This document shows positions 9,310-17,997 of a DNA stretch of 64,000 nucleotides, in pieces; position 1 is the stretch's first letter, and each line of letters begins with the position of its first letter. Both the position numbers and the translations under genes were made by a program. Location of the stretch: the NCBI GenBank assembly GCA_018654605.1, contig JABILG010000016.1, forward strand, positions 35,882 through 99,881. The letters run 5' to 3'. Source of the DNA: a bacterium. Lineage in GTDB: Bacteria; Desulfobacterota_D; UBA1144. The notes beneath the pieces are model-generated. The model worked only from the letters and a program-made list of their open reading frames with translations. It had not been told where the DNA came from and did no database searches.

Positions 9310-9528
9310 TTATTCGACCGACTTATCTATAACTAACTTAATCTGATTTTCAAATTCGCTAAGACCTTCTATGGGAACAACAATGCTAGACCTGCCCCCA
9401 CTTTGCTCTGTAATCCTCAAGTATCTACCCTTGTGATTCTCTTTAATATCAAAGAAGAATCTTTTAGTCTGGATATCTACTTGAGAACTATATAAATCTT
9501 TCGATTGATTGTTTTTTTCAATTGTCAT
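9310..9528 (-). CDS. PUR-domain (DUF3276-like) nucleic-acid-binding protein
   Basis: 72 residues. The segment VDIQTKRFFFDIKENHKGR followed by YLRITEQSGGR and SSIVVP closely resembles a single PUR repeat as found in the small Bacteroidetes and Borrelia PUR proteins, which bind single-stranded DNA or RNA as dimers. It lies just downstream of the thiolase gene on the same strand (10-nt gap) and is convergent with ygfZ. The function in this cell is unknown. In my recollection the distribution of this family is centred on FCB-type bacteria and spirochaetes, so it is a useful taxonomic hint. Confidence 0.75.
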   Translation of the reverse strand: MTIEKNNQSKDLYSSQVDIQTKRFFFDIKENHKGRYLRITEQSGGRSSIVVPIEGLSEFENQIKLVIDKSVE

Positions 9529-9538
9529 TAACTATCCG

Positions 9539-10720
9539 CTACACTTTAGGGTTTTCTATAACCATAGCAATACCCATACCACCACCAACACATAATGAAA
9601 CTAAACCTCTCTTTACTTTACGTCTTTGCATTTCATGAAGAAGTTTAACAACTAAAACAGTTCCTGAAGCTCCAATTGGATGTCCAAGAGCAACTGCTCC
9701 GCCGTTAACATTTAGTTTTTCAGCAGGTATAGGAAAATCACTTAAAACAGCTAAAGATTGAACTGCGAAAGCTTCGTTTAATTCAACCAAATCAATGTCA
9801 TCAATTGTTAATCCAGCTTTAGCCAGAGCCTTATTCATTGCGGGTACTGGACCTATGCCCATAACTGAAGGCTCAACGCCTGCAACTGCATAAGAAATAA
9901 CCTCACCAACTGGATCTAGACCTAACTCTTTAGCTTTTTCTTCAGAAGATACGACCATATAAGCAGCACCATCATTGATACCAGACGCATTTCCGGCAGT
10001 AACTGACCCTTCTGGGGTAAACACAGGCTTAAGTCTGCTTAAGGCTGCCATTGAAACTTCTCTTGGATGTTCATCTATATCAAATACACCTTTTTTTAAT
10101 TGAACAGGAACAATTTCCTTCTTAAACGTTCCGGCTCTTTGCGCTTTTTTAGCCTTACCTTGACTCTCAATAGCAAACTTATCTTGGTCTTCTCTAGAAA
10201 TATTATATTTTTCAGCCAAATTTTCTGCTGTCATACCCATATGATAGTTATTAAAAATATCCCACAATCCATCATATACCATTCCATCAAGCACAGTATC
10301 TTTGGCTTCTAAAGCCATTCTATAACCGTATCTTGCTTTTGGCATTATAAATGGAGCCAAGTTCATATTCTCGATACCACCAGCCAACACAACACCAGCG
10401 TCTCCGGCTTTAATAGCTTGAGCAGCGTTTGCTATTGATTGAACACCTGATGCACAAACTCTGTTTAGACTATATGCAGGAGTATCATAATCAAGACCAG
10501 CTCCTAGAGCTACTTGTCTAGAAGGGTTCTGACCCTGTCCCGCACCTAAAATATTACCAGTAACAACTTCATCAATATGAGTTGGATCTATACCAGTTCT
10601 GCTTAAAATTTCTTTAACTACTGTGACACCAAGTTCAACAGCTGGAGTATCCTGGAGAGTTCCCCCGAATGTTCCAATAGCCGTCCTTAAAGGCTCACTT
10701 AACACTACTTTTGTAGACAT
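9539..10720 (-). CDS. acetyl-CoA C-acetyltransferase (thiolase)
   Basis: 393 residues, the normal thiolase length. The acyl-accepting cysteine is C89 in NRVCASG. The C-terminal [14 protein letters not shown] supplies the catalytic His, and SLCVGGGMG the second Cys. It condenses two acetyl-CoA to acetoacetyl-CoA or acts in reverse. With an ethylmalonyl-CoA mutase gene in the same window, a role as the first step of the ethylmalonyl-CoA pathway or of polyhydroxybutyrate synthesis is plausible, but it is not adjacent to those genes. It is divergent from ddl. Confidence 0.93.
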   Translation of the reverse strand: MSTKVVLSEPLRTAIGTFGGTLQDTPAVELGVTVVKEILSRTGIDPTHIDEVVTGNILGAGQGQNPSRQVALGAGLDYDTPAYSLNRVCASGVQSIANAAQAIKAGDAGVVLAGGIENMNLAPFIMPKARYGYRMALEAKDTVLDGMVYDGLWDIFNNYHMGMTAENLAEKYNISREDQDKFAIESQGKAKKAQRAGTFKKEIVPVQLKKGVFDIDEHPREVSMAALSRLKPVFTPEGSVTAGNASGINDGAAYMVVSSEEKAKELGLDPVGEVISYAVAGVEPSVMGIGPVPAMNKALAKAGLTIDDIDLVELNEAFAVQSLAVLSDFPIPAEKLNVNGGAVALGHPIGASGTVLVVKLLHEMQRRKVKRGLVSLCVGGGMGIAMVIENPKV

Positions 10721-10840
10721 TGTTTATTCCCCCTTTTCTTTAACTTTTAATTAGAAATTATAAAAATTTTAATCTACATATTGTACCAAAGTATAAAGAA
10801 ATAATAAACTTTTAATTAATTTGATAGTATTATTCATTCC

Positions 10841-11959
10841 ATGAGGAAAAAAGTATGTATTATCTTTGGTGGTGAATCAGTTGAACATGAAATATCAATA
10901 ATTTCAGCAAATTCAATTTTAAATAATATAGATAAGAGAAAATATAAGGTTTTTGGAATTTTTATTTCTAAAGATGGTGAATTTCACGAGGCTGTATATA
11001 AGATCAACAAATCTTTAAAGTACAATTTTATAATTAAAAAACGGAATAAAATCTTATTTTCATCAAATGTAAACAGGAATATAGTAATAATGAACAAAAA
11101 CGAGGTTCAATCTAAGACCAAAATTGATATATTTTTCCCAATGGTTCATGGCACTGGTGGAGAAGATGGAAAAATACAAGGGCTTTTGGAGCTTCTTAAT
11201 AAACCCTATGTTGGATGCGATGTAGGAAGCTCATCAATGTGTATGGACAAAATACTAACAAAAGAAACACTGTCTAACAAGTTGATTCGTACGACAGGGT
11301 TTATACATTTCTCAAGAAATGAATGGAAGGATAATGAGTCAGCTATTACAAAAAGGATTGCGAAAAAGATTGATTTCCCATGCTTTGTGAAAGCCTCTAA
11401 CCTAGGGTCCAGTGTTGGAGTCTACAAGATTAGAAACAAGAAAGAATTAAAGGATAAAGTCAGGGCTGCTTTTAAATTTTCAGAAAGGATTCTTGTTGAG
11501 GAAGCTGTACTAAATCCCGAGGAAATAGAAGTAAGCGTCCTTGAGGACAAAAAAATTATTGCATCTACTCCTGGCAGAGTTTTTCCATCTGATGATTTTT
11601 ATAGCTACAACGCGAAATATGTAGATGGAAAATCAACAATAGAAATACCCTACAAGAGAGCAATGAATGTTCCATCTCTGATGCGAGAGCTTGAACTCAC
11701 ATCAAAAAAAGTGTTTCAAATTCTACTATGTTCAGGGATGGCTAGAGTTGATTTCTTGTTTGGATCCACAAAGAGGGTAAAGAAACCTATGCTTTATCTG
11801 AGCGAAGTTAACACAATTCCTGGTTTTACTGAGATTAGTATGTTCCCAAAACTTCTAAATAATGAAGGTCTAAAATTAAAGAAAATTATTGATATATTAA
11901 TTAAGTCTGCAGAAGCTAAGTTCAAAAAAAGAAGTAAAATAATTACCGACTACTACTGA
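10841..11959 (+). CDS. ddl: D-alanine--D-alanine ligase
   Basis: 372 residues of the ATP-grasp family. The N terminus IFGGESVEHEISI is the Ddl signature, PMVHGTGGEDGKIQG is the substrate-proximal loop, VKASNLGSSVGV carries an ATP-binding Lys, and SEVNTIPGFTEIS is the C-terminal Mg/ATP site. It makes D-Ala-D-Ala for peptidoglycan. There is no obvious ribosome binding site. TATTAT at 10828-10833 lies only 7 nt before the ATG, so a leaderless transcript is possible. The 3' end overlaps the convergent EamA gene by 7 nt. Confidence 0.93.
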   Translation: MRKKVCIIFGGESVEHEISIISANSILNNIDKRKYKVFGIFISKDGEFHEAVYKINKSLKYNFIIKKRNKILFSSNVNRNIVIMNKNEVQSKTKIDIFFPMVHGTGGEDGKIQGLLELLNKPYVGCDVGSSSMCMDKILTKETLSNKLIRTTGFIHFSRNEWKDNESAITKRIAKKIDFPCFVKASNLGSSVGVYKIRNKKELKDKVRAAFKFSERILVEEAVLNPEEIEVSVLEDKKIIASTPGRVFPSDDFYSYNAKYVDGKSTIEIPYKRAMNVPSLMRELELTSKKVFQILLCSGMARVDFLFGSTKRVKKPMLYLSEVNTIPGFTEISMFPKLLNNEGLKLKKIIDILIKSAEAKFKKRSKIITDYY

Positions 11960-12867
11960 TTACCTTTTTCCTTTCTAAAGATAAGGAGGAAAATAACCCC
12001 TATTATTATCAAGGACCCACCTATAAGCTTTAATGGACTAGGAACTGTATCAAAGAATAAAAAAGTTAGCAATACAACGAAGACGGCTTCTAAAGGTGTT
12101 AAAGCTGTTGTTCTTGATACATCTACTAATTTAATTGCCTGGAATTGTAATGCCTTCCCAATATAAGCTCCACATGTTCCTCCAATCAACATGTAAACCA
12201 AATCAATGTTATTCGGAAGCTGGAACCTACCACTAAGCACCAAATACAGTATCCCAATAACTGAAACTCCTAGGGATCTTAAAGTTGCAACCATCATCAT
12301 ATTTAAATCTGATCCCTTCTTTCTTACAATGATAAAAAGACACGAATAACAGAATGCTGCCATCACAGCATAAAATGCTCCATGGAGCTCAAAGGACGAG
12401 GTATCATATGTGATTACCAAGCCCCCAAATATTGTAAGAAAAATTCCGAATATTTCTAATTTCCTAAGTCTTTCCTTTAAAAAAAATGCACCAAGCATTA
12501 CTGAAAAAACAACTTGAAATTTCATCAGAAAAGAAGTAACCGGGGGGCCTGCTGATCTAAGTGCAATAACCCAGAATGCTACCCCGAAGACTGTGACAAT
12601 AGATGATATAACCATAAGCTCTTTATATTTCCAAAGATCCGACAGAGAAACCCTGAATCTTGTTCCAAATACCCCAAAAAGTAGTCTCTTGAGTACCGCA
12701 AATAAAAAAGCACCAAAGAACCAATAGAATGCTACGGTTTCTGGATACAATTCTTCAGAAACTTTTTTCCCAAAAATGTAGGAGAAGGCCGTAAAGAAAG
12801 CTGTTCCAGCAACAAGGATATAACCAAGCAATATATTAGATTTCTTATTGAACAAATTGGTCTTCAA
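11953..12867 (-). CDS. EamA/DMT-family transporter
   Basis: 304 residues with ten predicted membrane segments in two homologous halves, each with the usual EamA pattern. The first half ends with VVFSVMLGAFFLKERLRK and the second with TPLEAVFVVLLTFLFFD. These proteins export or import small metabolites such as amino acids; the substrate cannot be told. The start is a TTG at 12867 with a GGAG 9 nt upstream. It reads in the same direction as exbD but after a gap of about 45 nt from that gene's stop. Confidence 0.85.
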   Translation of the reverse strand: MKTNLFNKKSNILLGYILVAGTAFFTAFSYIFGKKVSEELYPETVAFYWFFGAFLFAVLKRLLFGVFGTRFRVSLSDLWKYKELMVISSIVTVFGVAFWVIALRSAGPPVTSFLMKFQVVFSVMLGAFFLKERLRKLEIFGIFLTIFGGLVITYDTSSFELHGAFYAVMAAFCYSCLFIIVRKKGSDLNMMMVATLRSLGVSVIGILYLVLSGRFQLPNNIDLVYMLIGGTCGAYIGKALQFQAIKLVDVSRTTALTPLEAVFVVLLTFLFFDTVPSPLKLIGGSLIIIGVIFLLIFRKEKGNQ

Positions 12868-12912
12868 ACTATCTTGCTCCTTATAGTATTCCTAACATTA
12901 TCAATGGGTGAA

Positions 12913-13311
12913 TTAATCTTGTTTCTTGACTGCTATTCCTAGCTTGTTAAATCCGGATTTCTTAATTAAGTCCATCACCTGAACAACAAACCCATGGTCA
13001 ATTACTTCATCTGCCTTAATTACTACTACTTTATCTTTACTTATATCATCAAGATAATTTGGAATTTGATCAATAAATAATTTTTTATCATTAATATAAA
13101 TCTTATTTCCTTTTTCTATACTCACAACTACTTGTTTCTCTGTTACAACTTCAGAGCTTTTAGCTTTTGGCAATTTAATATTAATGCTAGATGTAACTTG
13201 AGAAAAATTTAGCGATAGAGCAAAGAAGATTAAGAGGTTAAAAACTACGTCAACAATAGGAGTTAGGTCCATTAATGCATCTTCAGTATTAATTCTTTTG
13301 TTAAAGTTCAT
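12913..13311 (-). CDS. exbD: ExbD/TolR-family biopolymer transport protein
   Basis: 132 residues. One N-terminal membrane segment contains the proton-path aspartate in LTPIVDVVFNLLIFF, followed by a periplasmic domain with KADEVIDHG and a final helix. ExbD couples proton flow to TonB. The gene overlaps exbB by 4 nt (ATGA). A tonB-like gene lies about 19 kb away at 32670. Confidence 0.9.
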   Translation of the reverse strand: MNFNKRINTEDALMDLTPIVDVVFNLLIFFALSLNFSQVTSSINIKLPKAKSSEVVTEKQVVVSIEKGNKIYINDKKLFIDQIPNYLDDISKDKVVVIKADEVIDHGFVVQVMDLIKKSGFNKLGIAVKKQD

Positions 13312-13940
13312 TTGGATTCTATAATTCTTACTAGCTCAGAAATTAATTTTTGGGCCTCTTCTTGGAGCTTGTTAGAAATCTCGCTAACTCTGTTGTTAAT
13401 AAACTTGTATCCAATAAAAATAGGTATAGCTACAATCAAACCTAACGCTGTAGTATAAAGTGCTTCAGAAATACCGCCTGCTAAGCTTGGTGGATCTACC
13501 ACGGTCTGAGTTGAGATAACCTGGAAAACGGTAATCATTCCTGAAATTGTCCCTAGAAGACCCAGCAAAGTGCTAATGTTACTTAATGCTCCCAGGAGAT
13601 CATTTGATTGTGATAGTCGAAAAACTTGCCTCGCTCCTTCGTCCTCTGCGATTCTTTCGATTTCCTTCCTTGTCTTACCTTGAGATAAAAGAATAGATTG
13701 CGCGACTTTTGAATAAACATTATTACTATTCTTACATAGAATGATTGCTTCAGAAATCTTGCCAAGAGAGACAAGGTTATTTAATTTATTTAAGAAAATC
13801 TTAGGCAATACGTTGTTATCCTTTGTTAAAAAGAGCTTTTTCAAAAAGATTGCCAAGGCAACCACGGAACAGGCTAAGATGGGATAGACAAAAAATCCAC
13901 CTTTAGAAAGTATTGAAAGAATAAATGGTTCATTAGTCAT
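13308..13940 (-). CDS. exbB: ExbB/TolQ-family proton channel protein
   Basis: 210 residues with three membrane segments. The conserved motif of the MotA/TolQ/ExbB family, LLGTISGMITVFQVIS, is in the second segment, and the third contains ALYTTALGLIVAIP. Together with ExbD it forms the inner-membrane proton channel that energises TonB. It starts inside the last 8 nt of lysA, so the order lysA-exbB-exbD looks like one transcript. Confidence 0.9.
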   Translation of the reverse strand: MTNEPFILSILSKGGFFVYPILACSVVALAIFLKKLFLTKDNNVLPKIFLNKLNNLVSLGKISEAIILCKNSNNVYSKVAQSILLSQGKTRKEIERIAEDEGARQVFRLSQSNDLLGALSNISTLLGLLGTISGMITVFQVISTQTVVDPPSLAGGISEALYTTALGLIVAIPIFIGYKFINNRVSEISNKLQEEAQKLISELVRIIESK

Positions 13941-15183
13941 CTATGATTACCTCGTTCTGCAAGAGTTGATCAATAGTTTCTTTCTTTTTTATTGTATAAC
14001 TAGTCTTACCTGACACTAAGACTTCGGGGACCTTGGGTCTTGAATTATAGTTTGAAGACATTACAGAACCGTATGCTCCTGCAGAATGTATCACAAGGTT
14101 TTCTCCCAACTTTATATCATTCAATGCTACATCATAAGATAGAACGTCACCTGTTTCGCAAATTGGTCCTACAATATCGTATACCTTCTTATTCTTTGAA
14201 GACGATATAGACTTAGAAATTTTATGATAGGCGCTGTAAAGTGAAGGTCTAAGAATATCATTCATTCCTGCATCAACTATTAAAAAGTTTTTTTTATTAC
14301 TCTTCTTCTCGTAGACAACTTTAGTAATTAAATATCCTGCATTTCCAACCAATGACCTTCCAGGTTCTAGGACCAAATTGCAATTAATATTCTTCATTAT
14401 CTTAATTATTTTTGAAGCAAAATCTGCCTTGGTTGGAGGAATATCGTCATCTTTATACTTAATTCCAAGTCCTCCACCTATATCAATGAATTGAATGTTT
14501 ATTCCCATATCTCTCAACTTATAAAAGAGATTCTCTAACCTTGCAAGAGAGTCTTCAAAAGGTTGTAAATCGAAAATCTGAGACCCTATGTGCGCATCAA
14601 TTCCAACAACCTGAATATTATTCATCTTAGATGCTTCGATATAAGCATCAAGAGAGTCTTCTATGGCTATTCCAAACTTGCTAGTCTTTAAACCTGTAGA
14701 TATGTATGGATGAGTCTTAGGGTCAATATCTGGATTTACCCTAATAGAGACTCTAGCCTTAGTTCCGAGATCTTCAGATATTCTATTAATTGCTAATAAT
14801 TCATCAAAAGACTCAACATTGAAAAAGCATATTCCAAACTCTATAGCTTTGGCAATCTCTGAATCTGACTTTGCAACACCTGAGAAAACTACCTTTTTAG
14901 GGTCTGCCCCTATCTTTATAATCCTATCGAGTTCTCCTTCTGAAACGATATCAAAACCTGACCCAAGAGAGTTAAAAATCTTTAATATCGATAGATTAGA
15001 ATTAGCTTTGACCGAATAACAAATAGTTGTTTTAGAATAACCCTTAAAGGCATCCTGATAATCAAGGAATTCATTGACCAGTGCTGCTTTACTGTAAATA
15101 TAGCAAGGGGTCCCATGTACTCCCGCTAAATACTCAAAACTTACATCTTCCACAAATAGCTTATTGTCGATTACATTTAACAT
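13933..15183 (-). CDS. lysA: diaminopimelate decarboxylase
   Basis: 416 residues of the fold-III PLP decarboxylases. The PLP lysine is in CYSVKANSN near residue 60, DAHIGSQI follows mid-protein, then GGGLGI, and the substrate-binding CETGDVL is near residue 345. It converts meso-diaminopimelate to lysine, the last step of lysine synthesis. It is divergent from the ferredoxin gene and overlaps exbB at its 3' end. Confidence 0.95.
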   Translation of the reverse strand: MLNVIDNKLFVEDVSFEYLAGVHGTPCYIYSKAALVNEFLDYQDAFKGYSKTTICYSVKANSNLSILKIFNSLGSGFDIVSEGELDRIIKIGADPKKVVFSGVAKSDSEIAKAIEFGICFFNVESFDELLAINRISEDLGTKARVSIRVNPDIDPKTHPYISTGLKTSKFGIAIEDSLDAYIEASKMNNIQVVGIDAHIGSQIFDLQPFEDSLARLENLFYKLRDMGINIQFIDIGGGLGIKYKDDDIPPTKADFASKIIKIMKNINCNLVLEPGRSLVGNAGYLITKVVYEKKSNKKNFLIVDAGMNDILRPSLYSAYHKISKSISSSKNKKVYDIVGPICETGDVLSYDVALNDIKLGENLVIHSAGAYGSVMSSNYNSRPKVPEVLVSGKTSYTIKKKETIDQLLQNEVIIDD

Positions 15184-15237
15184 TTAAATTATTATATACA
15201 CAAGGTATGATTTTGATAAGGAGATTTGAATTTTAGA

Positions 15238-15525
15238 ATGAATAAAGTTCACAAGGTAACGTTTACTAATACGGGTGCGTCCTATAATATAGAGCAAGGG
15301 GAATCAATAGTTAAAAGCTCTAACAATCAAGGGGCTTCTCTTCCTTTTAGCTGCATGCAAGGGATGTGTACTACTTGTGTTGCTAAAATCATCGATGGTG
15401 ACTTCAAATATATAGAAGAGCCTGAGCTTGGTATCCTAACCGAAAGCGAAATTAAGAATAACGTTGTTTTACTATGCGTTGCCACCCCTATAACTGACCT
15501 AACTATAAGCTCTTATAATGAATAA
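15238..15525 (+). CDS. plant-type [2Fe-2S] ferredoxin
   Basis: 95 residues with the cluster ligands C39, C44, C47 (pattern SCMQGMCTTC) and C80, the CX4CX2CX(n)C order of plant/cyanobacterial-type ferredoxins. It is a small soluble electron carrier in the cytoplasm. The partner is unknown; the sulfite reductase or a carotenoid/fatty acid oxygenase are possibilities. The start is uncertain: AAGGAG at 15218-15223 is 14 nt from the ATG at 15238, and a TTG at 15226 is only 2 nt away. Confidence 0.88.
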   Translation: MNKVHKVTFTNTGASYNIEQGESIVKSSNNQGASLPFSCMQGMCTTCVAKIIDGDFKYIEEPELGILTESEIKNNVVLLCVATPITDLTISSYNE

Positions 15526-15535
15526 TATTAAGTTG

Positions 15536-15564
15536 TTGAATTAAAAATTTTGTTTTGATACAAT
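15536..15564 (+). promoter_or_regulatory. strong extended -10 promoter for the 66-aa orphan gene
   Basis: TTGAAT at 15536-15541, a 17-nt spacer, and TACAAT at 15559-15564 with TG one base upstream (an extended -10). This leads into a GGAGGT ribosome binding site and the ATG at 15591. Confidence 0.7.
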
Positions 15565-15590
15565 TAATATATCAATAATGGAGGTGCAAT

Positions 15591-15791
15591 ATGCCAGATC
15601 AACAAAATTCACCAATGAGAAATTGGGCAAGACAAGTAAGTAAAGATACTGCTGTTTCTGCTCATGACCCTCAGAAAGCACTTGGATATGCAGGACATGT
15701 CAGTGGTTTTCAAAACTGGGCTGCGAAAGTAGGTACAGACTTTGGACGACCTGAAAGTCAGTCAAGACATAGAAGAGCTGTAAACCAATAG
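15591..15791 (+). CDS. 66-residue soluble protein of unknown function
   Basis: I do not recognise a family. The protein is hydrophilic, without signal peptide, membrane segment or cysteine, and rich in Gln, Arg, Ala and Ser. It contains the imperfectly repeated patterns MRNWARQVSKD and FQNWAAKVGTDFG, so it may consist of two related NWA-x-x-V units. It ends in a basic SRHRRAVNQ tail that could touch nucleic acid. The gene has all the signs of high, independent expression: a good promoter, a GGAGGT ribosome binding site 6 nt from the ATG, and its own intrinsic terminator. Confidence 0.8.
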   Translation: MPDQQNSPMRNWARQVSKDTAVSAHDPQKALGYAGHVSGFQNWAAKVGTDFGRPESQSRHRRAVNQ

Positions 15792-15805
15792 GACTAATTT
15801 TATAG

Positions 15806-15842
15806 AAATGACCAGAAGAAGAGTTTCTTTGTCTGGTCATTT
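15806..15842 (+). terminator. intrinsic terminator after the 66-aa gene
   Basis: AAATGACCAGA (15806-15816) and TCTGGTCATTT (15832-15842) form an 11-bp perfect stem with a 15-nt loop, ending in a short U run (TTTTCT). It lies 15 nt after the stop codon of the orphan gene. Confidence 0.85.
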
Positions 15843-15870
15843 TCTAATTTCTTAAATCTAACTTATATCG

Positions 15871-15884
15871 TATAATTTAATATG
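15871..15884 (+). promoter_or_regulatory. -10 element giving a probably leaderless mRNA
   Basis: A perfect TATAAT at 15871-15876 is followed by the ATG at 15882-15884. Transcription starting about 7 nt after the -10 would begin at or next to the A of the start codon, and there is no ribosome binding site. The next gene is therefore probably read from a leaderless message. Confidence 0.5.
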
Positions 15885-16289
15885 TCGCTTTTGAATATTT
15901 ACTTTTTAATTGGTTCATTTTTGGGCATTGTTTTTGTTTATTTATTCTATGCAAGCACTTTTTATCCCTTTGAAGGAACTAATATTATCTTTTATATTGA
16001 ATATATAAATTACTATTTAACAAAAAATAAGTTAAGCCCTTACCTTCTTCTATATCTCATTTCATTAATTTTGGCTTCAATATATTACTTCTTTTTTAAA
16101 CGAATTAAGTTTGGGATCTTGCTTAAGGGGGTGATAGTATCTCTAATTGTTTTTGTCATATATGTTTTAATACTTTTGATCATTTTTGGTCTAGATAGGT
16201 TAAATTATATGCAGATATATGTTCTACAGGACTTAATTGCATTAATTATTTTTTATTTAACATTGTCTTTAATTTATAGGAGAGTATAA
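15882..16289 (+). CDS. integral membrane protein of unknown function
   Basis: 135 residues with four hydrophobic segments (roughly residues 3-24, 48-65, 76-103 and 111-130) and no recognisable catalytic motif. I do not recognise the family. It sits between the orphan gene's terminator and a glutaredoxin gene that follows with a 1-nt gap, so the last two are likely co-transcribed. The start is the ATG directly after a TATAAT box. Confidence 0.7.
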   Translation: MSLLNIYFLIGSFLGIVFVYLFYASTFYPFEGTNIIFYIEYINYYLTKNKLSPYLLLYLISLILASIYYFFFKRIKFGILLKGVIVSLIVFVIYVLILLIIFGLDRLNYMQIYVLQDLIALIIFYLTLSLIYRRV

Positions 16290-16290
16290 G

Positions 16291-16527
16291 TTGAAAATTA
16301 AAGTTTATACAACAATATCTTGTCCATTCTGTGTCGCAGCTAAGAATCTTCTAACAAGCAAGAACTTAGACTTTACGGAAATCGATTTAACATCTGACCT
16401 AGAGTTAAGACTTGAAGTGTCGACTAAATATAATTGGAGGACAGTTCCTATCATTATTATAGACGATGAACTTATTGGTGGGTTTGATGATCTAAGCAAA
16501 CTTAACCTAGATGGGGACTTAGCCTAA
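16291..16527 (+). CDS. glutaredoxin
   Basis: 78 residues, normal for a monocluster glutaredoxin. The dithiol active site CPFC is at residues 11-14, and the glutathione-binding TVPIIIID and GGFDDL motifs follow. It reduces disulfides or mixed disulfides with glutathione. The start codon is TTG, supported by AGGAG 8 nt upstream. The stop overlaps the end of the convergent SOD-like gene by 4 nt. Confidence 0.92.
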   Translation: MKIKVYTTISCPFCVAAKNLLTSKNLDFTEIDLTSDLELRLEVSTKYNWRTVPIIIIDDELIGGFDDLSKLNLDGDLA

Positions 16528-17021
16528 TACTTCTTATACAGGTCAGCACAGGCTATCCTTTTCCCACCTTGAACACTCTCATGGATAATTATTGAAGATC
16601 TATTATTGTCCATAATAGTAAATTCGGAATCAGGATCTAGATGAATATTCCTAAGAAAGATTGTTTGACTAAACTTCTTCAATTTCCCAGTGTACTTACT
16701 TAGTTCATTCTTCACATAAATAGGATTAAAGTCGCCATAGAAATCACCATCTTTCTTCATTCCATGGTGCCCGCCAGAAGTTAGGAAATCAGGATATGCA
16801 CACTCCCCTTTCTCGTGAATATGCATTGCATAAGAGCCGGGCTTTAAAGTATCAATATGTATTCTAAAGTTTGAACCATCTCCTTGCTGAACTATTTCAA
16901 CAGTTCCTATGTTAACATTTGCTTGATTTACAAAGACTCCTTCCGCTTGATATACTTCATTGCTTGAATTACAAGAGAACAATGCCAAAAGTATAATAAA
17001 CAAGAACTTCTTACTCTCCAA
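16524..17021 (-). CDS. Cu/Zn-superoxide dismutase-like lipoprotein, apparently lacking the zinc ligands
   Basis: 165 residues with the start taken as TTG at 17021, which has AGGT 5 nt upstream. A short signal peptide (KKFLFIILLALFSC) ends in a lipobox cysteine, so it should be a lipoprotein. The SodC fold is shown by AMHIHEKGEC (two copper histidines and the first disulfide Cys), SGGHHG (bridging His), SIIIHE (fourth copper His) and GGKRIACADL (catalytic Arg and second Cys). The usual zinc loop with two histidines before GDLPN is replaced by MKKDGDFYGDFNP, which has no His. It may therefore be a copper-only type or have another role. It overlaps trhO by 11 nt. Confidence 0.75.
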   Translation of the reverse strand: MESKKFLFIILLALFSCNSSNEVYQAEGVFVNQANVNIGTVEIVQQGDGSNFRIHIDTLKPGSYAMHIHEKGECAYPDFLTSGGHHGMKKDGDFYGDFNPIYVKNELSKYTGKLKKFSQTIFLRNIHLDPDSEFTIMDNNRSSIIIHESVQGGKRIACADLYKKY

Positions 17022-17922
17022 TGTGTACCTCGCCTCTTTCTTCAGACAGTTCAACTTGCTTTTGTCTTTCAAATAAACTTTCCATCTTTTCTTTAGTTAA
17101 ATCATCATAACATTTAGGGCATGAAACACCTTTTTTATATTTAGGATGGGCAGCCTCCTCCTTTCTTAATGGCTCCCCACAGCCATTACAATTTAAATAG
17201 TTACCCTGTTTCAAATCTTGTTCAATTGAAACTCTGTTGTCAAAAACATAACATTCACCTTCCCATCTTGATTCCTCTTCTGGTACTTTTTCCAAATACT
17301 TTATTATCCCACCCTTTAAGTGGGAGACGTCTTTGAATCCTGTCTTCAACAAATAAGCGCTAGCTTTTTCACATCTAATTCCACCAGTACAAAACATTGC
17401 AATCTTTGCATCTTTCTTAATATTATGCTTCTTAATAAAATTAGGAAATTCCTTGAAATTCTTAATAGGAGGTAAAACAGCCTGTTTAAAACTACCAATA
17501 GAAGTTTCATACTTATTTCTGGTATCCATTAAAATCAAATCACCCTTACTTATTAAATTATTCCAATCTTCTGGTTCAACATACTTGCCTACAGCTTCAT
17601 TTGGATTTGATAGCTTTGGATAACCCAGACTAATAAGTTCCTCTTTAATCTTTATCCTTAGTCTCTTAAAGGGTTTAATGTTTGATTTTGAAAATTTAAA
17701 ATCATCTATAGAGAAACCTAATTTACTAAAAAAAGATGTTGCAGTTTTTAAAGAGTCATCGTCGCCCGCCAACATTCCATTTACACCCTCTTTTGAAACA
17801 ATTATAGTTCCAAGGATTTTGGATTTCTTACATAAGACAAAAAGCATGTCTTTCAATTCATCGGGATTCTTGATTGTGATAAATTTATAAAAACTAATTA
17901 TCTCGAAACTAACTTCATCCAT
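17011..17922 (-). CDS. trhO: tRNA uridine(34) hydroxylase (rhodanese-like)
   Basis: 303 residues. An N-terminal acylphosphatase-like domain (KEGVNGMLAG near residue 46) is followed by a rhodanese domain with the catalytic C178 in FCTGGIRCEK, and a C-terminal region with CNGCGEPL and CPKC cysteine pairs. TrhO (YceA) hydroxylates U34 of tRNA, a step toward 5-methoxy/carboxymethoxy uridine. The next gene on the same strand (SOD-like) overlaps its end. Divergent from the sulfur operon leader. Confidence 0.93.
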   Translation of the reverse strand: MDEVSFEIISFYKFITIKNPDELKDMLFVLCKKSKILGTIIVSKEGVNGMLAGDDDSLKTATSFFSKLGFSIDDFKFSKSNIKPFKRLRIKIKEELISLGYPKLSNPNEAVGKYVEPEDWNNLISKGDLILMDTRNKYETSIGSFKQAVLPPIKNFKEFPNFIKKHNIKKDAKIAMFCTGGIRCEKASAYLLKTGFKDVSHLKGGIIKYLEKVPEEESRWEGECYVFDNRVSIEQDLKQGNYLNCNGCGEPLRKEEAAHPKYKKGVSCPKCYDDLTKEKMESLFERQKQVELSEERGEVHIGE

Positions 17923-17963
17923 GGAAAAGATAATAATATCATATTAATTTTCATAAAAAGAAC

Positions 17964-17993
17964 TTGATGTTGGAGAATATATGGTGCTATAAT
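17964..17993 (+). promoter_or_regulatory. promoter of the sulfate-assimilation operon
   Basis: TTGATG (17964-17969), an 18-nt spacer, and a perfect TATAAT (17988-17993) preceded by TGC, which makes it an extended -10. Transcription should begin near 18000, exactly at the first base of the aptamer's P1 stem. Confidence 0.8.
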
Positions 17994-17997
17994 GACA

